A stretch of DNA of 64,000 bases from an uncultured Clostridia bacterium (GTDB taxonomy: Bacteria; Bacillota; Clostridia; Christensenellales; UBA1242), in assembly GCA_937893125.1 (NCBI GenBank), contig CALBHW010000050.1, positions 10,382 through 74,381 of the forward strand. Direction: 5' to 3'. This document shows positions 56,609 through 64,000 of the stretch, in pieces. Both the position numbers and the translations under genes were made by a program. Positions within the stretch are counted from its first letter, which is position 1; the number at the start of each line of letters is the position of its first letter. Below the pieces are notes generated by a model, which saw only the letters and a list, made by a program, of their open reading frames with translations, ran no database searches and was not told the origin of the DNA.

Positions 56609-58678
56609 ATGGCAACATCAATAAGAGGATTAACCGTTGAAATTAGCGCCGACGCGTCAAAGTTTAATAAATCAATGAAAGCGTTAAAAGACGACGCAAA
56701 GTCAGCGCAAAATGAATTAAACGCCCTCCAAAAAAGCCTTGAACTTGAATTTGATAGCAAAAAATTTGAACAGGCACAAAAGAAAATGCAAGAAGTCATT
56801 GACTTATCTGCCGAAAAAGCAGATTTTTTGCGTCAAAGATTAAAAGAATTGGAAGATGTCGGAGCAGCAGATACAACACATTATCGAAAGATACAAGCCG
56901 ATTTAGCACAGGCTGAATTAGAGGCACAAAAACTTCAGCAACAATTTGAAAAATTAAATGCTATGAAGTTTGAACACCTTGGCAATGCAATTGGCGATGT
57001 TGGCAACAAAATTACCAATGTGGGTAAAGCATTAACACCAATAAGCGTATTAAGTGCGGGTGCATTAACGGGTTTGAGTGGTTTAGGAATAAAAGCAGCC
57101 GCAACAGGTGCTGAGATTGACGACCTATCAAATCGATTTGGTTTATCTGCCGAAAAAATACAAGAATGGCAATATTTAGCAATGCAAACGGGTGTTGATG
57201 TTGAAGTGTTTAACAAGGCGCTTATCAAAGTGCGTGCAACAATGCTAGATTTAGCAACAGGCACAGAAAATAACGCAACAAAAGCATTGCAATCACTCGG
57301 TTTAAGTATGGAGCAATTTAATTCACAAGAAGAAATGTTTGACGGTGTAATTAATGCCCTTGCAGCAATGAAAGATAAAACATTGCAAGCAGCGTATGCT
57401 AATGAAGTATTTGGCGACAAGATTGCAACACAAATGTTACCTTTTTTAAATGCAGGCGAGGAAGAATTGGCAAAATTTAAAGAAGAATTTTCGTCAATGA
57501 GTACATTATCGAGTGAACAGGTAAGCGCGCTTGCAACATTAGACGACACATTTAATTTATTAAAAGAGTCAATAAAAAATGTTGCATTACAAATCGGCGC
57601 GTCGTTTGCCCCACTTATTAAAAAAATTGCAGATACATTACAAAACACATTAATACCAAAATTACAACAATTGGCTGGTTGGTTTACCTCGTTAAGTATT
57701 GAACAACAGGAAATGATAGCAAAAGCATTGTTATTAGTTGCTGCATTAGCACCTGTTATAACAATTGTTGGTAAATTAACTTCGGGTGTTGGAGATATAA
57801 TTAAAATGATACCTAAATTAAGCGGTGCATTATCATCGCTTGCTACACACCCTGTTGTGCTTATTATCGCAGCAATTGCCGCAATACTTACTGTTTTATA
57901 TACACGATGTGAGGAATTTAGAGAAAGTATCAACAATCTTATATCCACCCTTGCAGGTGCATTACAACCTGTGTTAGGTATAATTACGACTGTACTAAAT
58001 ACTCTAATTAGTTTACTTACGCCAATACTAAATATACTTGGTGGCATACTTGCAACAATAATAAATATGTTAGTTGACTCTTTAACGCCATTTTTTGAAA
58101 TGCTATCGTTGATATTTGAGTTGCTAAAACCATTAATAAATATTGCGTTAATACCTTTACAAATGGCTTTGACGCAGTTACAAATCCCGCTACAAGTATT
58201 AGGTCAATTGCTCGGTTGGTTAGCGCCTTTGTTTACCTTCTTTGCAAAATTGGTACGAGCAGCGTTTCAAGTTGTGTTAACCGTAATAAATTTTGTTTTA
58301 GGAGCGATTGAGGACGCTATCAATTGGGTTATTGGAAAAATTAACGGATTAATTGACGGTGTAAATTCTGCCCTCGGTTGGCTTGGTGTTAATATTGGTA
58401 GAATTCAAAATGTTAGTTTGCGAATTGATACAAGCGGACTTGATGATATTAACGATATATCAATTGATACAACCCCACCCGATACCAATATTAAATCGCC
58501 TGATACAACATATGACGATATTGATACAGGCAATACAACTGGCGACTCTTATAATTATGATTATAGCCAAAATAATAAAACACAAAATATTACCGTTACT
58601 ATTCAAAACTATGCCGAGGAAGTTGATGTCGATAACTTGGTTAATGAAATAAATAAAAAATTGGCGGAGGCGATGTAG
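56609..58678 (+). CDS. Tape measure protein
   Basis: 689 aa. N-terminal VEISADASKFNKSMKAL, a long helical coiled coil (about 25-130), a central IGDVGNKITNVGKALTP segment, and several hydrophobic stretches (about 370-500). This sets tail length; by a ratio of roughly 1.5 Å per residue the tail would be near 100 nm. GGAGG precedes ATG 56609. The short length suggests a short-tailed siphovirus. Confidence 0.93.
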   Translation: MATSIRGLTVEISADASKFNKSMKALKDDAKSAQNELNALQKSLELEFDSKKFEQAQKKMQEVIDLSAEKADFLRQRLKELEDVGAADTTHYRKIQADLAQAELEAQKLQQQFEKLNAMKFEHLGNAIGDVGNKITNVGKALTPISVLSAGALTGLSGLGIKAAATGAEIDDLSNRFGLSAEKIQEWQYLAMQTGVDVEVFNKALIKVRATMLDLATGTENNATKALQSLGLSMEQFNSQEEMFDGVINALAAMKDKTLQAAYANEVFGDKIATQMLPFLNAGEEELAKFKEEFSSMSTLSSEQVSALATLDDTFNLLKESIKNVALQIGASFAPLIKKIADTLQNTLIPKLQQLAGWFTSLSIEQQEMIAKALLLVAALAPVITIVGKLTSGVGDIIKMIPKLSGALSSLATHPVVLIIAAIAAILTVLYTRCEEFRESINNLISTLAGALQPVLGIITTVLNTLISLLTPILNILGGILATIINMLVDSLTPFFEMLSLIFELLKPLINIALIPLQMALTQLQIPLQVLGQLLGWLAPLFTFFAKLVRAAFQVVLTVINFVLGAIEDAINWVIGKINGLIDGVNSALGWLGVNIGRIQNVSLRIDTSGLDDINDISIDTTPPDTNIKSPDTTYDDIDTGNTTGDSYNYDYSQNNKTQNITVTIQNYAEEVDVDNLVNEINKKLAEAM

Positions 58679-58679
58679 T

Positions 58680-59528
58680 ATGAGAAAGTTTATTTTACAC
58701 ACTTTAAACAAAACAAAATCGTTTAGCCTTAACACAACATCGATATTAGTAACCGAACCAACGGGATTAGGTAACAATTTTAGTACAAATTACAAAGATA
58801 GCGAAAAAGGCAAACATTTAATAAATGTTAAGCCCGAATTTGTTCCTATTAAATTTAAAATTTATTTTAATGCTGACGGCACAAGCGGATATATAAATTA
58901 CAAGAGTTTATTATCATTTTTAAGCGAGTGTGGCACATCTAAATTTATTTTAGAGTATGACGACGGTATAACGGATAAATTTTGTGAAGTAGTTATTAAA
59001 TCTTTACCAAAAAGTGAAATATCTAGCGATAATGAATTTGCCGAAGAATTTACATTTGAAAGGCAAACATATTGGTACGAAGAATTTGAGGAAAGTTTTT
59101 CGCTACAAAAAACACAAAACGAGCAATCGTTCCCGTTACACTTCCCCTTTGGATTTGCGGGTGTTGTGTTTACAAGAGAATATAATGTTAAAAACTCATT
59201 TTTTGTAAACGCACCAATAAAAATAACAATTAGCGGTCAATTAACTGATAATATTCAAGTTTACATTAAATCACTTACGGGCGAAATTGTATCACAAGTG
59301 CAATTATCTCGTGGTAATGTTGACGATGTTATTATTATTGACCCAACATCGAAAAAAATAACAATTACCGATACAAATGGTAATGTTACAAATGGTTATG
59401 GTTTAACCGACAAAACAAAACAATCATTTTTATACTTACCGCAAGGCGAGTATATTATTGGCTCAAATATGAAAAACACCGACACAGGTGCAATTGAAAT
59501 CAATATCAAAAAATATCTATTTGATTAA
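58680..59528 (+). CDS. Distal tail protein (Dit)
   Basis: 282 aa. The SIPHO tail fold is suggested by the beta-rich N-terminus (ILVTEPTGLGNNFS), DDGITDKFCEVVIKSLPKSEI and the FAEEFTFERQTYWY segment. It directly follows the tape measure gene, as Dit does in Bacillota siphoviruses, and forms the ring that joins tube and baseplate. Confidence 0.85.
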   Translation: MRKFILHTLNKTKSFSLNTTSILVTEPTGLGNNFSTNYKDSEKGKHLINVKPEFVPIKFKIYFNADGTSGYINYKSLLSFLSECGTSKFILEYDDGITDKFCEVVIKSLPKSEISSDNEFAEEFTFERQTYWYEEFEESFSLQKTQNEQSFPLHFPFGFAGVVFTREYNVKNSFFVNAPIKITISGQLTDNIQVYIKSLTGEIVSQVQLSRGNVDDVIIIDPTSKKITITDTNGNVTNGYGLTDKTKQSFLYLPQGEYIIGSNMKNTDTGAIEINIKKYLFD

Positions 59529-59539
59529 CGGGAGGCAAT

Positions 59540-60613
59540 ATGTATATCGCACTTTATGACGAAAACCAACAGCATTTAACAAACATCGACAATGTATCTT
59601 ACGATACAACGGTGCGTGTTTATGATAATGACTCATTTAATGCTGAGGGTGTATCAAATGAAGATATTAACAATGCCAAAATCCTTGTTTTAAATGACGA
59701 TGTTGGTACATACAAATATGCTTGTTTTGCTAACGAAATCAAGCCCGAAAACAACAAACGAACAATCAAGGGATTGGATTTTAAAACCTTATGGGATACC
59801 GAAATTTTGATTGATTATACTGCCGAGAATAGTTTTGACGGAAAATTATCAGCAATATTTAACAAAATAAAAACTTTGGTATTTGATAGCGACGACGCAT
59901 TAGTAAACAAAATACCCGTAAGGGTTGTTATACCAAATGACGAAACCGATACAACGGAAATGTACGGGTCATATCAAGGAACTTACCAAATCGCAAACGC
60001 TTATAAATTTTTAAAATGTTACTTAAAGTACTATGAGTACAATATCGAGAGTTATTACGATGTTGTGGTTGGCGAGATTGTTTTTACATTTGTTAAGTGT
60101 CAAACATCGTTAGATATTGATTTAAACGATTTTATTTATGAGTTGACAACTACATCAACAACAACAAATAAAGCGGTTGCAACTATCAAATTTGAGCCAA
60201 ACGAAAGCGTTACGGAACGACCAAACACAATCGCAACAATTTATTATTATCGTGATAAAAACAATAATATTATCCAAGGCGATAAGTATGGAAATTTTGA
60301 AAATCGCTTATATCCTGTACAACAAAAATTGTTTGAGGCTGAATATTTGGCGGACTCACAATTTGAGGCTGTATATGAATTAGCCAACGCAAGATATGTT
60401 GATAATATTGTTATTGACAACAATTTAACAATTGACCCGATTGATTTTGCAGATTATCCACTTTATACAAAAGTGCGATTGTATTATGAAGGTCAATTAT
60501 ATAAAACATTGCCAATAAGCGAAAAAATCACAACATTTGACGGCGGAGGTTTAAATACAAAAATTAAACTCGGTTTTAAAAAGATACTTTTAACCGAAAT
60601 AATAAAGAATTAG
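59540..60613 (+). CDS. Baseplate hub / tail-associated protein (gp37-like)
   Basis: 357 aa, GGGAGG upstream. Beta-rich throughout; FANEIKPENNKRTIKGLDFKTLW is typical of the ReqiPepy6 gp37-like hub proteins. I see no peptidase motif. It likely forms the trimeric hub at the tail tip. Confidence 0.75.
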   Translation: MYIALYDENQQHLTNIDNVSYDTTVRVYDNDSFNAEGVSNEDINNAKILVLNDDVGTYKYACFANEIKPENNKRTIKGLDFKTLWDTEILIDYTAENSFDGKLSAIFNKIKTLVFDSDDALVNKIPVRVVIPNDETDTTEMYGSYQGTYQIANAYKFLKCYLKYYEYNIESYYDVVVGEIVFTFVKCQTSLDIDLNDFIYELTTTSTTTNKAVATIKFEPNESVTERPNTIATIYYYRDKNNNIIQGDKYGNFENRLYPVQQKLFEAEYLADSQFEAVYELANARYVDNIVIDNNLTIDPIDFADYPLYTKVRLYYEGQLYKTLPISEKITTFDGGGLNTKIKLGFKKILLTEIIKN

Positions 60614-60627
60614 GAGGATAGCACAAA

Positions 60628-61512
60628 ATGATAAAACCCGTTACATATCAAGGCGTGTTTAATTTTAAATCTAATTTATATGCCCTTGAAGTAAAATCTC
60701 GTTTTATAGACCAATCAAAAGCAAACGGCTATTATACAGGTTACGGCAATGAACTTGCTGCAACGATTGTTGATAACCAAATACAAATTGGTACAGGTGC
60801 ATTTGTTATACAGGGTCGTATGAACGAAGTCGAAAGTGCAGAGTTGTTACCTGTTACAATCGAAAACGGCAAAGTTGGTTATGTTATCGCTCGTATTGAA
60901 ACTTACCACCCAAGCGACGAAGAAAATTGCAAATTTATAATCAAAACAGCAACATCTCTTGATAGTATCCAATTAACACAAGAGGACACATACACAAAAG
61001 GTGCTGAAACATCAAACAAAGTTTATGAGTTGCCAATTTATTCGTTTGCTATGTCAGGCGGAAATATTACAAGTTTAACAAAACTAATTAAAGCGGTGGC
61101 GGATTATGGTACGGTCAAATCAATTGCAGACAATGCATTAGCAAATGCACAAGCGGCAGTTAATACAGCCAATACAGCCAATACAACCGCAAATACCGCA
61201 AACACAAAAGCAACAAACGCCGTTAATACGGCAAATACAGCAAAGACAACGGCGGAAACAGCCGAGGCAAATTCGATAACAGCAAAAAACACCGCAAATG
61301 AGGCTTTGCAAAAAATAGTTAAAACAATTGGTACGGCACTTTATGAAAATGGCGTACTTTTACACGAATTAGATGTTGACTTTATTGCTCGCGCTTGCGC
61401 AATTGCTTTTTATGCCCAAGAGGCAGAATTGGCACAAGGATATACAAAAGGTGGCGCATTAGATAAGCGATTAAAAAACATCGAAAAACGAATAACAAAT
61501 CTCGAAAATTAG
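60628..61512 (+). CDS. Tail fibre / upper baseplate-like protein with a coiled-coil stalk
   Basis: 294 aa with TAGGAGG upstream. The N-terminal ~150 residues form a beta-rich attachment domain; residues about 175-225 are an Asn-Thr-Ala repeat (NTANTANTTANTANTKATN) that would form a trimeric coiled coil; the C-terminus ends in another short helix (RLKNIEKRITNLEN). It probably links the hub to the next gene's product, the variable tip protein. Confidence 0.75.
   Translation: MIKPVTYQGVFNFKSNLYALEVKSRFIDQSKANGYYTGYGNELAATIVDNQIQIGTGAFVIQGRMNEVESAELLPVTIENGKVGYVIARIETYHPSDEENCKFIIKTATSLDSIQLTQEDTYTKGAETSNKVYELPIYSFAMSGGNITSLTKLIKAVADYGTVKSIADNALANAQAAVNTANTANTTANTANTKATNAVNTANTAKTTAETAEANSITAKNTANEALQKIVKTIGTALYENGVLLHELDVDFIARACAIAFYAQEAELAQGYTKGGALDKRLKNIEKRITNLEN
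61159..61260 (+). repeat. Minisatellite-like NTA repeat inside the fibre gene
   Basis: AATACAGCC-type units repeat in frame and encode Asn-Thr-Ala. The unit length and low complexity allow copy-number change by slippage, changing stalk length. Confidence 0.6.
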
Positions 61513-61523
61513 GAGGATAAAAA

Positions 61524-62621
61524 ATGTTATTTTTAGAAAAAGCCAAAATTTATGGTGTTGACAATGTTGGTGCGTCAAGTCCCACATTAACAAGAACGGA
61601 CGACGCTGTTGGCAAATCTTATACTGTCGGCGTAAGTGAAATTAATAGCGATTTTAATAATTGTTATCCTTGGAGTGAAATGCAAGAAGTAACCGACGCT
61701 GAAGGTAATATATTTATTAAAATACCTAAATTTTACACAAAAATTACCAAAAATAGCAATGGTACATACAAACACCAAATATCAGGTGTTAGATATGACG
61801 GCTACAATACATTATTCATTGACGGTAAAGGTAACGAAATTGATTACATTTTAGTTGGCAAATATGAAGGCAGCGGCTCATCAAGTAAAGTTTACTCAAA
61901 AAGCGGGCAAACCGTATTAGTAAATATTACACAAGCCAACTTCCGTACAGGTTGTAAGGCAAATGGCGAAGGTTATCAACAGTACGACTTTTTAATTGAT
62001 TTAATTATTAAAGAATTGTTTTTGATTGAATTTGCTACAACAAACTCACAATCAATTATGACGGGTTATACAAAAAATACAAATACCGCAGCATTAATTA
62101 CAGGTCATACCGACGGAGTAAAAACACCTTCAGGCTCTTATAATAACAACCACGACCTTGAAAGTAATGCGTGGACGGATACAAGTTGTAATACCGACGG
62201 CTTGCACGCTTGCAAGTATCGCGGCATTGAGAATTTATGGGGCAACACTTGGACTTTTGTTGACGGTATTGCTTTTAGTAAAGAAAAAATATTTGTTTGT
62301 ACTGACCCAACAAAATACGAGAGCGGTAAAATTATACCACCATATATCTATATGGGAAATAGACCAACAAATGAAGGCTATGCAAAGGTTGTTAAGCAAT
62401 TTGAACGCAACCCACTATTAATGTTTACTAGTGAACTTGGTGCAAGTGCAACCACATATTATAGTGATTACCATTACTATAACGACGCAGGTCAAATCCT
62501 TCTCGTTGGTGGTGCTTGGGACGGCGGCACTGCTGCGGGCTTGTGGTCTTGGTATGGCCGCGACTCTGTGTCTCGCGCTTGGTCGGATTGCGGCGGTCGC
62601 CTTTGCTATAAGCCTCTTTAA
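61524..62621 (+). CDS. DGR target: variable tail-tip protein with C-type-lectin/FGE-like fold
   Basis: 365 aa with TTAGGAGG upstream. NLWGNTWTFVDGI near residue 245 is the hallmark of the formylglycine-generating-enzyme-like C-type lectin fold used by DGR targets. The C-terminal 37 residues (about 325-361) are encoded by the variable repeat, with GGAWDGGTAAGLWSWYG and GGRLC. Template codons AAT or AAC give Ala, Gly, Tyr, Arg, Asp, Cys and Leu here, so adenine changes alter exposed binding-site residues. It is the last tail gene and the likely receptor-binding tip. Confidence 0.93.
   Translation: MLFLEKAKIYGVDNVGASSPTLTRTDDAVGKSYTVGVSEINSDFNNCYPWSEMQEVTDAEGNIFIKIPKFYTKITKNSNGTYKHQISGVRYDGYNTLFIDGKGNEIDYILVGKYEGSGSSSKVYSKSGQTVLVNITQANFRTGCKANGEGYQQYDFLIDLIIKELFLIEFATTNSQSIMTGYTKNTNTAALITGHTDGVKTPSGSYNNNHDLESNAWTDTSCNTDGLHACKYRGIENLWGNTWTFVDGIAFSKEKIFVCTDPTKYESGKIIPPYIYMGNRPTNEGYAKVVKQFERNPLLMFTSELGASATTYYSDYHYYNDAGQILLVGGAWDGGTAAGLWSWYGRDSVSRAWSDCGGRLCYKPL
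62497..62604 (+). repeat. DGR variable repeat (VR)
   Basis: 108 bp at the 3' end of the tail-tip gene. Aligned by hand to 62,705-62,812, it differs at 19 sites, all adenine in the template, where the VR has C (8), G (7) and T (4). The remaining 89 positions, including five template adenines, are identical. Similarity stops abruptly upstream of 62,497; two further adenine changes may extend it to 62,607. Confidence 0.95.
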
Positions 62622-62634
62622 GAGAGGGATTGTT

Positions 62635-62654
62635 AAGGGGGACACTTCCCCCTT
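62635..62654 (+). other. DGR target-site hairpin downstream of the VR
   Basis: AAGGGGGA-CACT-TCCCCCTT: a perfect 8-bp GC-rich stem with a four-base loop, 30 bp after the VR and 13 bp after the target gene stop. It has no T-run, so it is unlikely to be an intrinsic terminator. Bordetella phage DGR homing needs a hairpin of the same stem and loop size just downstream of its VR. Confidence 0.8.
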
Positions 62655-62704
62655 GATATTCAAATAAACACAACAAAAAATAAGGGTATTGCGTGTACTC
62701 CCCG

Positions 62705-62812
62705 TCCTTATCGTTGGTGGTAATTGGGACAACGGCACTAATGCGGGCTTGTGGTATTGGAATGGCAACGACACTGTGTCTAACGCTTGGTCGAATAACG
62801 GCGGTCGCAATT
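62705..62812 (+). repeat. DGR template repeat (TR)
   Basis: 108 bp between the target gene and the reverse transcriptase gene. It has 24 adenines, of which 19 are substituted in the VR. In the VR frame the template encodes nine Asn codons (AAT/AAC), arranged as in other DGR templates, where double-adenine codons give the widest amino acid choice without stop codons. GGCGGTCGC near the end is an adenine-free GC-rich tract shared by VR and TR. Confidence 0.95.
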
Positions 62813-62939
62813 AATCTTAAAATTAATTTTATATTAAAACACGCATAATCCGTGCCTCTTGGCAAAAAACACTTCAAAAAGAGGGTGGACTAGTAGGATA
62901 AAAAACTCGAAAATCCACAAGAAGATTAAAGGATATAAA

Positions 62940-64000
62940 ATGAAACGAAAAGGTTATTTATACGAGCAGATGTGCGATATTAATTATATTAAAAAAGCAA
63001 TATATAACGCGTCAAAAGGTAAGAAAAGCCGTCGTTACATTAGAAAGATATTACATAATATCGATTACTATGCTTTGCAAATTCAAAAAATGTTAATAAA
63101 CAACACCGTTGAATTATCGCCTAACGGTTATTGTGTTATTTATGATAATTCTTGTCATAAACAGCGCAATATAACCGTACCGCGATTTTATCCCGACCAA
63201 ATTATACATTGGTTGGTTGTTATGTCGGTGCAGTCAATAATGGTGCGTGGTATGTATCGATATTGTTGCGGTAGCATACCAAATCGTGGCGGAATAGACG
63301 CCAAAGCATTTGTTGAAACCGCAATCAAAGACCCCAAGACTAGATATTGTGCGAAACTTGATATATCCAAGTTTTTTAACAATGTTAGTCCAAAAATTTT
63401 ACTTGATATGTTTAAACACAAAATAAAAGACAATCGAGTTATAGAATTAATTGCAAAGATTTTAAAAAATGGTGGCGATTGTTTACCTATTGGATATTAC
63501 ACCTCACAATGGTTTAGTAATTTTTATTTGGAAGGTTTAGACCATTATATAAAAGAAGTTTTACATATTAAATATTATGTTAGATATGTTGACGATATGG
63601 TTTTGATTGATACAAATAAACGAAAATTACACAAAGCGGTTATATTAATCAATGAGTATTTACAATCTATCAACTTAAAGTTAAAAAACAATTGGCAAGT
63701 GTGGAAAATTGAAAGCAGACCAATTGATTTTGTCGGTTTTAGAATTTACAAACACAAAACATTGTTAAGGAAAAAGATTTTTTATAAACTTTGTCGCCGA
63801 ACTCGAAAAATTAAAAAGACCAAACGAATTACAGTAGGTCAAGCAATGAGTATGCTGTCGTTAGTTGGTTGGTTATCCCATATTAACGGGTGTGCTTGGT
63901 ATAAAATTCACATTTACCCATACGCACCCAAAAACAAATTAAAATTAATTGTGAGTAATCACAGTAAAAAAATTGGAGGACGAAAAAATGTCAATCGAAA
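62940..64000 (+). CDS. DGR reverse transcriptase (partial, runs off the window)
   Basis: At least 353 residues from ATG 62940, with AAAGGA at 62928-62933. RT motifs in order: CCGSIPNRGGIDA (about 109-121), motif A CAKLDISKFFN with Asp141, LPIGYYTSQWFSN with GxxxSQ (185-190), which marks DGR enzymes, and KYYVRYVDDMVLI with YVDD (216-219). A C-terminal thumb-like region (IDFVGFRIYKHKTLLRKKI) follows. It makes adenine-mutagenised cDNA from the TR RNA. The stop codon is not inside the window. No group II intron maturase or Avd domain is seen. Confidence 0.96.
   Translation, partial: MKRKGYLYEQMCDINYIKKAIYNASKGKKSRRYIRKILHNIDYYALQIQKMLINNTVELSPNGYCVIYDNSCHKQRNITVPRFYPDQIIHWLVVMSVQSIMVRGMYRYCCGSIPNRGGIDAKAFVETAIKDPKTRYCAKLDISKFFNNVSPKILLDMFKHKIKDNRVIELIAKILKNGGDCLPIGYYTSQWFSNFYLEGLDHYIKEVLHIKYYVRYVDDMVLIDTNKRKLHKAVILINEYLQSINLKLKNNWQVWKIESRPIDFVGFRIYKHKTLLRKKIFYKLCRRTRKIKKTKRITVGQAMSMLSLVGWLSHINGCAWYKIHIYPYAPKNKLKLIVSNHSKKIGGRKNVNR
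63976..64000 (+). other. Start of the next gene at the window edge
   Basis: GGAGG near 63976-63980 followed by an ATG near 63988 and codons for Ser-Ile-Glu, in a different frame from the reverse transcriptase. It suggests that the next gene starts overlapping or just after the RT gene. Too short to identify. Confidence 0.45.

Noticed and set aside
56935..58047. 370-aa ORF antisense to the tape measure gene
   Set aside because: Shadow of a biased, repeat-rich coding strand; the tape measure frame has a good ribosome binding site and family features.
62635..62654. Intrinsic terminator of the tail-tip gene
   Set aside because: No T-run follows the stem.
62705..62815. TR as a decayed duplicate of the target gene end
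   Set aside because: Random decay would change all bases; here only adenine positions differ, and an RT follows.
62418..62877. Long open frames on the opposite strand over the VR and TR
   Set aside because: They mirror the GC-rich repeats and have no ribosome binding site; VR/TR and the plus-strand target gene explain them.

Overview
The window is AT-rich DNA with strong GGAGG-type ribosome binding sites, intrinsic terminators and standard-code genes. It looks like a low-GC Bacillota (Clostridia-like) chromosome, probably an uncultured gut lineage; no rRNA is present, so the genus cannot be named. About 1-35,800 is host chromosome and about 36,200-64,000 is the left and central part of a temperate tailed-phage genome that runs off the right edge.

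Host part: a partial 5'-3' exonuclease (1-524), ftsH with a long charged tail, an HD-domain protein, tRNA-Gly(CCC), ychF, a probable small RNA with a consensus promoter next to a divergent XRE repressor (about 8,995-9,421), gap, class II aldolase, PAP2 phosphatase, deoD, cmk, an ATPase preceded by a 41-bp operator-like repeat, tyrS, a glycerol 3-phosphate oxidation cluster (glpK divergent from two FAD oxidoreductases and a DUF1667 protein), a lysophospholipase-like hydrolase, prmC-prfA, two large unknowns, and a NADAR gene overlapping greA.

Phage part: large serine recombinase, HIRAN-domain membrane protein, CI-like repressor and Cro-like gene with opposing promoters and duplicated operators, a block of small early genes, a circularly permuted cytosine-C5 methyltransferase, a HUH replication initiator, an adenine methylase, an HNH/P-loop protein, then the packaging, head and tail module of an HK97-fold siphovirus: TerS, TerL, a structured RNA, portal, protease, capsid, connectors, tail tube, chaperones with a canonical -1 frameshift site, tape measure, Dit, hub and fibre.

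The most notable system is at the right end: a complete-looking diversity-generating retroelement (DGR). The last tail gene (61,524-62,621) ends in a 108-bp variable repeat (62,497-62,604). A template repeat of the same length lies at 62,705-62,812. In my hand alignment they differ at 19 positions, all of them template adenines; the other 84 non-adenine positions match. An 8-bp-stem, 4-nt-loop hairpin lies between them (62,635-62,654). A reverse transcriptase with the DGR-type GxxxSQ and YVDD motifs starts at 62,940 and is cut by the window end. The phage therefore appears able to mutate the C-terminus of its tail-tip (C-type-lectin-like) protein, presumably to change host receptor binding.
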